45,181 bases of DNA from Candidatus Parachristensenella avicola (GCA_904420205.1 CAJFUN010000027.1:1-45181), one strand, 5' to 3'. Shown: positions 15,577 through 23,903, numbered from the stretch's first letter. Numbers and translations: made by a program. Notes: generated by a model from the letters alone, not told the origin.

Positions 15577-16459
15577 GGTGCTGCATTGGATCAAGGACAA
15601 CGCCCGCATCGCCGTGCAGTTGTGCTTTACCGCCTTGAGCAATGGGTATGCGGCGGGCTTTGCCCAGGGCAAAATCTATCGGGGCAAGGGGAAGATGGTC
15701 TGCATGCCGGGGTTGAACTGCTATTCCTGCCCCGGCGCGCTAGGCGCCTGCCCAATCGGGTCCTTCCAGGCCGTGTTGGCCGACCGAAACTATCACTTTG
15801 CCTTCTATGTGACGGGTTTTTTGATTATTTTCGGCGCCCTGATGGGGCGGCTGGTCTGCGGGTGGCTGTGCCCCTTTGGGCTGGTGCAGGATCTGCTCTA
15901 TAAGATCCCCTTTGTGCGGAAGATAAAAAAGCTGCCGGGCGACCGATGGCTTCGATACCTTAAATATGGCATCTTGGTGGGTTTTGTGATCATCCTGCCG
16001 CTGACGGTGCTGGATATCGTGGGTCAGGGAAGGCCGTGGTTCTGTCAATATATCTGCCCGTCAGGCACACTTTTTGCCGGCATCCCGCTTATCGCGGCCA
16101 ATCCACCGTTGCAGGCGGCTTTAGGCTGGCTTTTTACCTGGAAGACGGCGATCTTAGTGGTTCTTGTACTGCTCTCGGTGGTGGTATACCGGCCCTTTTG
16201 CCGCTATCTATGCCCGCTGGGCGCGGTGTACGGCCTTTTTAATCCTGTAGCCATATACCGATATCAGGTCGATCCTGCGCGCTGTACGACTTGCGGACGA
16301 TGCCAGAAGGCTTGCAAGCTCGACATCCCGGTGTACCGGCAACCCAACAGCCCGGAGTGCATTCGTTGCGGCGCATGCCGCAAAGCGTGCCCGGAAAGCG
16401 CAATTTATTCCACCCTTACGCGGAAAAATAAAAAGGTGCGGGCAGCAAAGGAGCGATAG
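15569..16459 (+). CDS. NapH/YccM-like polyferredoxin membrane protein
   Basis: About 296 aa. A 4Fe-4S binding membrane protein with several transmembrane helices, paired cysteine motifs in the loops ([15 protein letters not shown] and [15 protein letters not shown], the CX3CP hallmark of NapH-like proteins), and two classical ferredoxin clusters at the C-terminus ([16 protein letters not shown] and [16 protein letters not shown]). An extra motif [16 protein letters not shown] lies near the N-terminus. The start is unclear: TTG 15569, ten bases after GGAG, is preferred; GTG 15578 and TTG 15563 are alternatives. As third gene of the operon it probably delivers low-potential electrons across the membrane to the CXXC peptide and TlpA. 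Confidence 0.9.
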   Translation: MGRVLHWIKDNARIAVQLCFTALSNGYAAGFAQGKIYRGKGKMVCMPGLNCYSCPGALGACPIGSFQAVLADRNYHFAFYVTGFLIIFGALMGRLVCGWLCPFGLVQDLLYKIPFVRKIKKLPGDRWLRYLKYGILVGFVIILPLTVLDIVGQGRPWFCQYICPSGTLFAGIPLIAANPPLQAALGWLFTWKTAILVVLVLLSVVVYRPFCRYLCPLGAVYGLFNPVAIYRYQVDPARCTTCGRCQKACKLDIPVYRQPNSPECIRCGACRKACPESAIYSTLTRKNKKVRAAKER

Positions 16460-16477
16460 CGGGCCGCCTGAAAGAGA

Positions 16478-16514
16478 AAACGCCGGTATCCATGCAGTGT
16501 GGATACCGGCGTTT
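16478..16514. terminator. Bidirectional terminator between convergent genes
   Basis: A perfect 15-bp stem (16478-16492 with 16500-16514) and 7-nt loop lie between the polyferredoxin stop and the Spo0A-C-like stop. On the minus strand it is followed by TTTTCTCTTT, so it probably works best for the minus-strand operon. Confidence 0.8.
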
Positions 16515-16527
16515 ATGCTATAGAATT

Positions 16528-16917
16528 TTACGGAGCGGGCTTGCGCAGCTCGGCCGAAGCCAGCTGATGAAGGGCGAGCAAAAAAGACTGAAGCGGCGGC
16601 ATGCCAGAGCAGGACGCCTCCATAATGCAGGAAACGGCATGGGGAAGGCAGCGGGAAGCAGCGGATAAAAAGGTGCGCAGATTGCCATACACCAGCCGGC
16701 GCGTAATGTGGCCGCGCTGGGCCAGCGGCCAATAGATATCCGATGAAAAGCGGATTTCCCCGGGCGGCCGTCCGTCCTGCACCATGAGATAGACGGCTGC
16801 CGCCGCCAGATCATACCCTCGGAACCGCTCCAAGGCGGCCAGTTCCCGAAAGACGGCCGTGCGCTTGACCCGGCCAACACCGGCTTCCATATCCGGCGGG
16901 AACTCAGCGGCACTCAT
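16528..16917 (-). CDS. Spo0A C-terminal-domain-like DNA-binding protein
   Basis: A 129-aa protein whose residues 15-85 follow the pattern of the Spo0A effector domain. FRGYDLAAAAVYLMVQDG matches the GYxYLxxAI helix region, and SSDIYWPLAQRGHITRRLVY and GNLRTFL match the YPxIAxxxxxTxxxVxxxIR recognition segment. The end (PLQSFLLALHQL) resembles the last Spo0A helix. There is no receiver domain, so it would not be controlled by phosphorelay directly. Start ATG 16915-16917 has AAGGAGG upstream; a longer frame exists but lacks a ribosome site. It overlaps the upstream small gene by 14 bases. Similarity is recognised by eye only; alternative: another small winged or trihelical regulator. Confidence 0.65.
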   Translation of the reverse strand: MSAAEFPPDMEAGVGRVKRTAVFRELAALERFRGYDLAAAAVYLMVQDGRPPGEIRFSSDIYWPLAQRGHITRRLVYGNLRTFLSAASRCLPHAVSCIMEASCSGMPPLQSFLLALHQLASAELRKPAP

Positions 16918-17143
16918 GACGCCCTCCTTTTGCCAATCGGCCGGCCCGGCGCCTGCGCCGGCAGGAGACGCAACCGGTTGCCAGCAGCGCGCGACGCAGC
17001 GCCGCACAGCGAGCCTCCAAAGCCTGGATCTGCAGCTGAAGCTGCAGATATTCCCTGAATTGCTCCCTGCTGGCCGCCGAAAGTCGGCTGGCCAAGCGAT
17101 GCAGCTGGCCGGAACGAGCCGACCGGCTACCATAGTTACGCAT
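16904..17143 (-). CDS. Small coiled-coil protein, unknown function
   Basis: A 79-aa basic protein, not recognised. Its middle (about residues 20-55) is a Leu/Gln/Arg-rich amphipathic helix (SREQFREYLQLQLQIQALEA) likely to form a coiled coil, and the tail is Arg-rich with two cysteines. It begins just downstream of the palindromic operator and overlaps the Spo0A-C-like gene by 14 bases in another frame, suggesting coupled expression. The ribosome site is weak (AGGGGA at a long distance), so it may instead be a leader region. Confidence 0.45.
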   Translation of the reverse strand: MRNYGSRSARSGQLHRLASRLSAASREQFREYLQLQLQIQALEARCAALRRALLATGCVSCRRRRRAGRLAKGGRHECR

Positions 17144-17176
17144 GGCCTACCATCCCCTTTGCTTGATTGATAGGTA

Positions 17177-17203
17177 TATTATAGCAGTAAAACTGCTATA
17201 ATA
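17177..17203. promoter_or_regulatory. Palindromic operator/promoter between divergent XRE and Spo0A-C-like genes
   Basis: TATTATAGCAG (17177-17187) and its exact complement (17193-17203) flank TAAAA. Each arm contains TATAAT on one strand, so the palindrome may supply -10 boxes in both directions and be bound by the XRE protein encoded next to it. With one bulged base the symmetry extends to GGTAT on both sides. Confidence 0.6.
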
Positions 17204-17242
17204 CCACACGAAATCCAAAACGGTCGCCAGACTGATTGAAAA

Positions 17243-17677
17243 ATGCGGACGCTGTTTGATATGCTACATATCAACAGAAATGAGAAAAGAAAGGCGGCGG
17301 TACTCAACAAGATGCGGACACTCCCACAGCGGCTTACGTTCCTGATGGAGGCCGTCGATACGACGCCGGGAAAACTAAGCCGCGACTTAGGCAAGGAACG
17401 CAGCTATATCAGCCAGATCCTGAAAGAGAAAATCAAAACGCCAAGGCCTGAATTTTTTGAATATCTTCAAAGCCGATATAACGTGAATCCTATTTGGATG
17501 AAAACGGGCGAGGGCGAACCCTTCCTAGAGGGCGGCAGGCAGAACAACATACCGGCGGCCTCGTTGGTCAATTTGATTAACCACCTTTCGCCGGATCGCA
17601 GGTCAGCGGCGATCGTCGTCCTTCGGGCGCTGGCTAAAGCGGACGAGGCAGAGGCAGAAAAAGGGAAGAAACGGTAA
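17243..17677 (+). CDS. XRE-family (phage-repressor-like) transcriptional regulator
   Basis: A protein of up to 144 aa. A helix-turn-helix lies at about residues 28-65: RLTFLMEAVDTTPGKLSRDL and KERSYISQILKEKIKTP. It is followed by YNVNPIWMKTGEGEPF, the linker typical of CI-like repressors (xPxWLxTGEGxP). The C-terminal 45 residues are helical and charged, too short for a LexA-type autoprotease. No start has a convincing ribosome site; ATG 17243 gives the full frame and ATG 17312 begins just before the HTH. It sits 40 bp from a perfect palindrome and diverges from the Spo0A-C-like operon, which it probably represses along with itself. Confidence 0.82.
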   Translation: MRTLFDMLHINRNEKRKAAVLNKMRTLPQRLTFLMEAVDTTPGKLSRDLGKERSYISQILKEKIKTPRPEFFEYLQSRYNVNPIWMKTGEGEPFLEGGRQNNIPAASLVNLINHLSPDRRSAAIVVLRALAKADEAEAEKGKKR

Positions 17678-17718
17678 GCCGAGCGGGATATGAGCCGCCA
17701 GCGCAAAGGCACATATGG

Positions 17719-17750
17719 ACGGAAGGTGTGGAAAGCCCGCCTTCCGTTTT
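17719..17750 (+). terminator. Intrinsic terminator of the XRE gene
   Basis: ACGGAAGG (17719-17726) pairs with CCTTCCGT (17740-17747), followed by TTT. It lies about 40 bases after the XRE stop. Confidence 0.65.
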
Positions 17751-17844
17751 ATGTTGGCGGAATTTTCCAAGAGCATAGACAATGGCCGGAAACGGATGAT
17801 AGGATGATCGTACAAGGAAAATACAAAAGCACGGAGGAAAACGC

Positions 17845-18237
17845 ATGGCATATCGAATAAAAGTGACGGTGATCGATAAAAAATTGTACCCGGAGCTGCA
17901 GCGGCAATACTGCGCTGATCCCAATGCGGGACCCTGCCCCTGCTACAACGTGGGAGACGAATTTATCTTCGCGCGGGACGATAGCCGGGATGATTTCTGG
18001 CATATGGGCCTGAATACGCTGGTAAAAACGAAAGGAGATCCGAATACGATTGCCGGCGGCCCCCAGATGCCGCACTGCTCGGAAGCGTGGGACGCAATAT
18101 CGCGCTACATCTATACCGGGCTGCAAGGGGGCTCCATTATGCGGGGATGGATGAAGGAAGAAAACACGATGATCACCTGCTGCTCCGACGGAACCCGGCC
18201 TGTAATTTTTAAAATCGAGCGGCTGGATGAGGCATAA
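17845..18237 (+). CDS. TIGR04076 family protein
   Basis: A 130-aa small protein of the TIGR04076 family, which is common in anaerobes and has no established function. Typical family blocks are visible: RIKVTVIDKKLYPELQRQYC, a cysteine pair GPCPCYNVGDEF, PHCSEAWDAISRYIYTGLQG and CCSDGTRPVIFKIER. Six cysteines in conserved-looking places suggest metal or redox use. ATG 17845 has CGGAGG eight bases upstream. Monocistronic between two terminators, so it is regulated on its own. Confidence 0.88.
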   Translation: MAYRIKVTVIDKKLYPELQRQYCADPNAGPCPCYNVGDEFIFARDDSRDDFWHMGLNTLVKTKGDPNTIAGGPQMPHCSEAWDAISRYIYTGLQGGSIMRGWMKEENTMITCCSDGTRPVIFKIERLDEA

Positions 18238-18319
18238 AAAAAGAGAAGGTCTCATGATGCGAAAACGGGTTGTGCCGGCCAGTGAAAGCGGAGCACAGGG
18301 CGCATAGGAACATACAAAG

Positions 18320-18363
18320 AAAAGGTAGACAGCATGGCGATCTTCCATGTGTCTACCTTTTTT
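18320..18363. terminator. Bidirectional terminator
   Basis: AAAAGGTAGACA(g)CATGG (18320-18337) pairs with CCATGTGTCTACCTTTT from 18345, with one bulged base, ending in T6 on the plus strand. On the minus strand it follows the lipoprotein gene's stop at 18394 and ends in a CCTTTTC tract. Confidence 0.85.
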
Positions 18364-18393
18364 CTCACTCCACTTTACCGGCGGGCAGCCTTG

Positions 18394-20307
18394 CTATTCC
18401 GACAACGGACTTACGCCGGCCTGGGTCAATAGATCGGCACTGATGGGGCAGCCGAACCAGTCGTATAGCCGGCGGGCCGGACTGTCCTGCGGCTCGTCCT
18501 TACGGATCACAAGATAGCCCTGCGTATGATAGGGGTAGCTCTTATCTTTAACGGTTTCGGCGGAAGGCGTGACACCGTTGACCGAAAATACCTTTAAATC
18601 TTCCTCGGCATATACATCATCCAGATAGGTCATGATGCTGTAGCCGATGGCATAGGGATCCTCCAGGCAAATATTGACAATGGTGCTCATTTCATCCATC
18701 AGATAAAAGCCCATATCCTGGAAAGCCGGGATATCCAACCCCTTAAATACCAGCTTTTCAAAAAGCCGCTGGCTGCCGGATTGATCGTCGCGATAGTAGA
18801 CGGATATGGCGTGATCGGGTCCACCCAACTGGCTCCAGTTGGTAATCTCACCTCGATAAATGGCGATCAGTTGCTCATGGGTCAGGTCGGTGACGGGGTT
18901 AGCCTTGTTGCCGATAAAGACAAGGCCGTCGCCGCCGTAGAGCTTCATCTCTACCTCGACGCCCTTCTGGGTTAAGTAATCCTGCTCCTCCTGGGTGGGA
19001 GCAGCCAATAGCGCTAGGTCGGCCTTGCGGTCGGCGATGTTCAGCCAAGCGTTATGCGTGGTGGAGCACAGCGGCTCGCTTCCTGTGTAACCGTAATTTT
19101 TCACAAAGAGGTTATACAGCGCGGTGGTGACGGGCTTACGGGCCGTGGAGCTATCCAAAATGGGAAAATCGCCTTGCGCGAAAAGCTGCCCCTCGGTGTC
19201 GGCGGCGCTTAGGGGCGTAATTGCGCCGGTTTCACCGTCCAGATAGTGATAGGTGCACGGTTGGGCATAGTGCTCATAGGAGCCGTAAGTATTCTTTTCT
19301 CCCCAGCCCACAGATTGCGACGCGGAAACAATCCATCCGCTGCCCGCAGGCTCGGCGGTCATATATCCACCGCTCTGTCCGGAAACGAGCACCGTATCCT
19401 GACCGTCAGCGGTCACTTGATGTAAAGCAGGCGGGGTATTGCGCTCATAATCAGAGGAGGCGATATAGTAGAATCGTTGGGCGGAAGCGTGGATCAACGT
19501 TGCGTCGGTGGGAATCGAGGCGGGCAGATCTGTCGTTTCGGCGCCGTTGGCCTGCGCGAATTTCCAGCTTCCCTTCTGGTTGACTGTCACCGTGTAATAA
19601 ACTCCGCCGGATACGGGATAAAGGCTCATGATGGAGCCGCTGGTTTTTTCTAAGGTTGTTGCGGCGCCGGAGTCTAAGCAATAGCTGACCAGGGAGGAAC
19701 TTTGCTCCTGGGTCCAATCGTTTTGCGTATAGTAAAGGTAACCGTCCTTAAGTTTGAACAGGTGGGACTCCACGGTGGCGACCATCGTGTCCTTGCCGGT
19801 CGAGAGGGTAAGGTGGTGAAGCTCCGGGACAAAGGGATTGCGATGGCCGTCTTCGGTGGTGCTGGCTATGGCGTAGACCAAATCGTCGCCGTCCACGGCA
19901 TAGCTCTGCACTTCCGGCAGAAGCTCGAACCGCTGGGCCGTTGGAATGTCATAATAGCATAAGGCCTGACGGCCATCCATGAAGTAAACGCGGCCGTCTT
20001 GCTGGATGACATTGGAAACCGACTCATCCAGCACGCGGGTCAGTCCGGTACCATCCTTTTTCTGGCGATAAAGCCGGTCGAATTCCAATGCATTGGCGTA
20101 ATAAAAGACATCTGGTTCCACCGGAATGGGCGTAGGGGCGACGGTTGTTTCAGGCTGCGTCTGGCTGGCCGTCTGATCCGGCGCAGGCGAGGCGGCCAGA
20201 TCAGGCGGCGCGGAGGCATCCGGCAGGGATGCGGGCGAGCCGCAGCCTGCGAGCGTCAGGGACAGCAGGGCGACCAGCGCCAGCGACAATAAGCGGGGTT
20301 TCTTCAT
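18394..20307 (-). CDS. Lipoprotein with beta-propeller-like region fused to PstS-like binding domain
   Basis: A 637-aa surface lipoprotein. The signal peptide MKKPRLLSLALVALLSLTLAGC ends in lipobox LTLAGC. A low-complexity linker with repeated Pro/Ala/Gln/Thr follows. Residues of about 65-390 have repeated short strands with YY/FYY and DG turns, as in DUF5050-type propellers. From about 395 onward lies a periplasmic-binding-protein fold resembling the phosphate-binding PstS family: IAIYRGEITNWSQLGG, YYRDDQSGSQRLFEKLVF and YAIGYSIMTYLDD. The expected SGT phosphate loop reads SGSQ. Start ATG 20307 has AAGGAG upstream. No Pst transporter genes are adjacent, so it may sense or sequester rather than import. 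The architecture is uncommon in my knowledge. Confidence 0.82.
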   Translation of the reverse strand: MKKPRLLSLALVALLSLTLAGCGSPASLPDASAPPDLAASPAPDQTASQTQPETTVAPTPIPVEPDVFYYANALEFDRLYRQKKDGTGLTRVLDESVSNVIQQDGRVYFMDGRQALCYYDIPTAQRFELLPEVQSYAVDGDDLVYAIASTTEDGHRNPFVPELHHLTLSTGKDTMVATVESHLFKLKDGYLYYTQNDWTQEQSSSLVSYCLDSGAATTLEKTSGSIMSLYPVSGGVYYTVTVNQKGSWKFAQANGAETTDLPASIPTDATLIHASAQRFYYIASSDYERNTPPALHQVTADGQDTVLVSGQSGGYMTAEPAGSGWIVSASQSVGWGEKNTYGSYEHYAQPCTYHYLDGETGAITPLSAADTEGQLFAQGDFPILDSSTARKPVTTALYNLFVKNYGYTGSEPLCSTTHNAWLNIADRKADLALLAAPTQEEQDYLTQKGVEVEMKLYGGDGLVFIGNKANPVTDLTHEQLIAIYRGEITNWSQLGGPDHAISVYYRDDQSGSQRLFEKLVFKGLDIPAFQDMGFYLMDEMSTIVNICLEDPYAIGYSIMTYLDDVYAEEDLKVFSVNGVTPSAETVKDKSYPYHTQGYLVIRKDEPQDSPARRLYDWFGCPISADLLTQAGVSPLSE

Positions 20308-20509
20308 GCATTCTCCTTCTTTCTCTTTCCTGCGGCGGTGCCGCTGGAATAAATTGGCCCCCAAAATGATAGCTTACGAACAGAACCTTCAATTAGACGA
20401 AAAAAAGAAATGAAAATGCGCCGAAAAATCAACGAATCTTATAGCATGACGGGAGAGAATCCCGCATAGGATGGGATGACAGGCCATCAAAGAAAAAGAG
20501 GGAAGAGCC

Positions 20510-21157
20510 ATGCAGGGAAAGCGCAAGGCGGGCTGGAGCCGCCAGGAGACAGAGTACTTCGCCCAGTGCCTGCTTCAGGCAGGGCAAACGGGGGAAACCC
20601 TTACCCATGTGTTTGAGCGCGTGGCCCGCCAGACGGGGCGCAGCGCTGGGAGCGTTCACAATTTCTACTATGCACAGCGCGGTGCGGACGGATGCCTGCG
20701 GGGCGCCAGAGTGGAACGGGACAGCCGGGTTTTTACCAAGGAGGAAAGTTTGGCGTTGCTGGAAGCGGTTATGGTTGCCCGCGCCTGCGGAGGATCGGTG
20801 CGCGCCACCGCCCAGCGGCTGTCTCAAGGCGACCCTACCCAGATGATGCGGCTACAGAACAAGTATCGGGCCCTGCTGCGCCATCACCCGGAATGGGTAA
20901 AAGAGGCGGGGGAACGGTTGGCCGAGCAGGGCGTCGAATTCTGCTGGCCGGGCGGCGATTCGGATTCGGAAAAGCGCAGCGAGAGCCCCGCCGACAAGCA
21001 GCTTCAGGAAACCGCCCAGCGGCTGCGGCAGATGCAGCGCCGGCTACGGGATGACAGCCGGGCATTGGGCATGATGGCCCAGCAGGCGGAGCGACAGGCT
21101 AAACGGGGCCGCCAAGGCGGCGGTATTCGGCGGGCGCGTACCCCGTCTCAGACTTGA
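20510..21157 (+). CDS. Tandem SANT/Myb-like DNA-binding protein
   Basis: A 215-aa protein with two probable SANT/Myb-like helical units. The first is at residues 5-60 (GWSRQETEYFAQCLLQAG then TGRSAGSVHNFYYAQRG) and the second at residues 72-125 (RVFTKEESLALLEAVMVARA then MMRLQNKYRALLRHHPEW). The first resembles the RsfA/YlbO prespore regulators of Bacillus in layout. The C-terminal third is a Gln/Arg-rich helix (about residues 160-200), likely a coiled coil. The ribosome site GAGGGAAGAG precedes ATG 20510. Its last 59 bases overlap the end of the convergent AraC gene. Function unknown; a sporulation-linked regulator is a reasonable guess. Confidence 0.65.
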   Translation: MQGKRKAGWSRQETEYFAQCLLQAGQTGETLTHVFERVARQTGRSAGSVHNFYYAQRGADGCLRGARVERDSRVFTKEESLALLEAVMVARACGGSVRATAQRLSQGDPTQMMRLQNKYRALLRHHPEWVKEAGERLAEQGVEFCWPGGDSDSEKRSESPADKQLQETAQRLRQMQRRLRDDSRALGMMAQQAERQAKRGRQGGGIRRARTPSQT

Positions 21158-21917
21158 ATACTTTGGAAAAGTAGGATTCGTCGGTAAAGGCCAGCTGGCT
21201 GCTGATTTCACGGATGCTTAGGCGCGTATCCACCAGAAGCGAACGGGCGAGGTGAAGCTTGCCCTTTAGCAGATATTGATAGGGCGTTATCTGATAAGCC
21301 TGACGGAACAGCCGAATCATATGGGTGCGTGAGAGATAGAGTGAAGCGGCCAGATCGTCTAAGCGGACGCGTTGGTAAAGCCGTTCGTCGAGGGCCTGGC
21401 GTATGGCCTCGGCTGCAGATGTCGTCCGGTAGGCGCGTCGGGAGCGGCTCAGCTCCAGAAAGAGGGCGTGCAGCGCCAACACGGCCCATTCGTGGCGGCG
21501 GCCGGCGGGCTGGTCTGACTGCAATACCCGATGCAGGTGCTCCATGCGGCGCTCTACCGGCGCATGGAGGATCTCCACCGGCCGGTCAAGCCCATAGGCC
21601 TTTTGCAGATAGGCCAGCAATGGGCCGCATGCGTTGACCCATATCTTTTCGTAGGGCTCTCGGGGGTCGGCGCCGTAGGTATGGGGGTATCCTTGGGGAA
21701 GCATATAGAAATCGCCGGGGCCGACGGCATAGCGATGATCTCCTTCCACAATATACCCCCGCCCGGACCGGATATATTCCATCACGCAGCATTCCGAGCA
21801 GGCGCGGGCAATGGTATAGCCGGGGCTGGGATAGGTAACGCCGGCCAGCAGAAAGGTAACTGCATCGTCGCGGTATTGCGTGTTCATAAAGCGGATATCT
21901 TCATGGGTCAAGGGCAT
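21099..21917 (-). CDS. AraC family transcriptional regulator
   Basis: A 272-aa regulator with an N-terminal cupin-type sensing domain (YIRSGRGYIVEGDHRYAVGP and GDFYMLPQGYPHTYG) and a C-terminal double helix-turn-helix (VRLDDLAASLYLSRTHMIRL and LSIREISSQLAFTDESYFSK, ending KSETGYAPAEYRR). AGGAGGATCAA precedes ATG 21917. It diverges from the DUF4965 enzyme gene and very likely controls it in response to a sugar or amino-acid ligand. Its 3' end overlaps the tail of the tandem-SANT gene by 59 bases. Confidence 0.93.
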   Translation of the reverse strand: MPLTHEDIRFMNTQYRDDAVTFLLAGVTYPSPGYTIARACSECCVMEYIRSGRGYIVEGDHRYAVGPGDFYMLPQGYPHTYGADPREPYEKIWVNACGPLLAYLQKAYGLDRPVEILHAPVERRMEHLHRVLQSDQPAGRRHEWAVLALHALFLELSRSRRAYRTTSAAEAIRQALDERLYQRVRLDDLAASLYLSRTHMIRLFRQAYQITPYQYLLKGKLHLARSLLVDTRLSIREISSQLAFTDESYFSKVFKSETGYAPAEYRRLGGPV

Positions 21918-21934
21918 TTGATCCTCCTGCTGGT

Positions 21935-21998
21935 GGTCATATTCTACTGGTTATCGGTCATATAATTGCTTTTTTGCTCTGATAGATGATCATATAAT
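21935..21998 (+). promoter_or_regulatory. AraC-type operator repeats and promoter of DUF4965 gene
   Basis: GGTCATAT occurs at 21935-21942 and 21956-21963, 21 bp apart (two helical turns), and a related GATCATAT at 21988-21995 overlaps the -10 box TATAAT (21993-21998). No good -35 is present, as expected for an activator-dependent promoter. Confidence 0.55.
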
Positions 21999-22031
21999 AG
22001 GGATATCATCTTGTCAACAGGAGGAAACCTC

Positions 22032-23903
22032 ATGAAAATGCGCCCACCCGCCGTACCGTTGATTACGGTGGATCCCTACTTTAGCATCTGGTCCATGGCG
22101 GACAAGCTGCCAGGCGAGGATACCCGCCATTGGACCGGCAAACCGCACCGGCTTACCGGCGTGCTCACCACCGGAGGAAAGTCGTACCTGTTCATGGGAA
22201 AAGGCAATATGCCCTGCATGGAGCAGGCGTGTCTGGAGGTAGACGCCCTCAGCAGTAGCTATCGATTTACCTGTCCGGAAGGCGCGCTTGTGGTGACCTT
22301 TACCACGCCGCTGCTGCTGGACGACCTCATGCTTGTATCCCGGCCAATCAGCTACATCGCCTTTACACCTATAGGCCTGACGGATGCCCGGATTACCCTG
22401 TGCTGCGACGAGGAGCTATGCTTGGATGAGAAGGGACAGGCGCCGGTGGTGGCGGAAAAGCTGGCGCTGCCCGGCTTGACCGCCGCCCGAGCAGGCAACC
22501 GGGTTCAGAATCCCCTAAACGCCGACGGAGATGACCTTAGAATAGATTGGGGATACCTGTATGCGGCGACGGACGTGGCGGGGGCCGAGGCGCTAGCTGA
22601 AAAGGCCGGTGCAATCGGCCTGCGTTTCCCCCTGAAAGCCCCCGCGGTCGTTGCTTTGGGCTATGATGATGTGGCGTGCATCGAATACTTCGGCGAACCC
22701 CTAAAGGCCTACTGGAAGCGGGCGGGCAAGCCGCTGGAAGCGATGCTCGGCCCAGCGCTGGCAGAGTATGACCTGCTGAAGGGCCGGTGCGACAGCTTTG
22801 CTGCCGCACTGAAGCGGCAAGCGGAGGCGATCGGCGGAGAAAAATATGCCGAAATCTTGGCCCTGGCGTATCGCCAGTCCATTGCAGCCCACAAGTTATG
22901 CCTGGATGGGCAGGGCCAGCTGCTATTTATCTCCAAGGAATGCTTCAGCAACGGGTGCGCAGCGACCGTGGATATCAGTTATCCCTCGATGCCGCTGTTC
23001 CTGCTCTATCAGCCTAAGCTGGTAGCGGCGATGATGCGGCCCATCTTCCGCTATGCCGAGGGGCCAATCTGGCCCTTCGATTTTGCGCCCCATGATTGCG
23101 GGCGCTATCCGAGGCTTAATGGGCAGGTATATAGTGATAGCATTGATCCAACCTACCAGATGCCGGTGGAAGAATGCGGGAATATGCTGATCATGGCGGC
23201 TTGCCACGCGCTAGCGGAGGGGGATGCCTCCTTTGCCCTGCGCCACTGGAATACGTTGACCCAATGGGTGCGCTATCTGCTGCGCTATGGCACCGACCCG
23301 GAGAATCAGCTGTGCACCGATGACTTTGCCGGCCATCTGGCCCACAATGTAAACTTATCGATTAAGGCGATCATGGGCATCGAGGGTTTCGCCATCCTCA
23401 ACTTGATGGCCGGGCGAACGGACGAAGCAAACCAGTATACCTGCGAGGCCAGGCGCATGGCGCGGCACTGGGCCCAAGCGGCTGCAAATGGCGACGGTAC
23501 CTTCCGGCTGGCTTTTGACCAGGAAGACTCTACCTCCATGAAGTATAACATGGTGTGGGACTGGGTTTGGGGTTCGCGTATTTTCCCTGAAGGCATGATG
23601 GACCGGGAATTGAAGGGATATATTGCCCGCTTAAACCGCTATGGGCTGCCGCTGGACAGCCGCGCCAGCTACACCAAAAGCGATTGGTTGGTGTGGTGCG
23701 CGGCGATGATGGATAGCCGCGACGACTTCATCTCCATGGTAGACGCCCTGTGGCTGGCCTATCATGAATCGCCCTCCCGCGTGCCGCTGAACGATTGGTT
23801 TGATACCCAGACCGCCAAGCAGGAGCAGTTCCAGAACCGCACGGTGCAGGGCGGCCTGTTCCTGCCGCTGCTGCTGGCGCATGGTTCTCTGCGCCTAAGT
23901 TAA
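22032..23903 (+). CDS. Glutaminase-like (DUF4964/DUF5127/DUF4965/DUF1793) family protein
   Basis: A 623-aa protein of the family that includes fungal glutaminase GtaA. The N-terminal block RPPAVPLITVDPYFSIWS with HWTGKPH is DUF4964. The middle has TPLLLDDLMLVSRPISY (DUF5127). SIAAHKLCLDGQGQLLFISK and KECFSNGCAATVDISYPSMP are DUF4965. The end KQEQFQNRTVQGGLFLPLLL is typical of the C-terminal helical toroid. It lacks a signal peptide and is shorter than many homologues, so it may act in the cytosol. The real substrate in bacteria is unproven; the alpha/alpha toroid also fits glycosidases. ATG 22032 has AGGAGG upstream. Divergent from, and probably activated by, the AraC regulator; followed by a strong terminator. 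Confidence 0.88.
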   Translation: MKMRPPAVPLITVDPYFSIWSMADKLPGEDTRHWTGKPHRLTGVLTTGGKSYLFMGKGNMPCMEQACLEVDALSSSYRFTCPEGALVVTFTTPLLLDDLMLVSRPISYIAFTPIGLTDARITLCCDEELCLDEKGQAPVVAEKLALPGLTAARAGNRVQNPLNADGDDLRIDWGYLYAATDVAGAEALAEKAGAIGLRFPLKAPAVVALGYDDVACIEYFGEPLKAYWKRAGKPLEAMLGPALAEYDLLKGRCDSFAAALKRQAEAIGGEKYAEILALAYRQSIAAHKLCLDGQGQLLFISKECFSNGCAATVDISYPSMPLFLLYQPKLVAAMMRPIFRYAEGPIWPFDFAPHDCGRYPRLNGQVYSDSIDPTYQMPVEECGNMLIMAACHALAEGDASFALRHWNTLTQWVRYLLRYGTDPENQLCTDDFAGHLAHNVNLSIKAIMGIEGFAILNLMAGRTDEANQYTCEARRMARHWAQAAANGDGTFRLAFDQEDSTSMKYNMVWDWVWGSRIFPEGMMDRELKGYIARLNRYGLPLDSRASYTKSDWLVWCAAMMDSRDDFISMVDALWLAYHESPSRVPLNDWFDTQTAKQEQFQNRTVQGGLFLPLLLAHGSLRLS

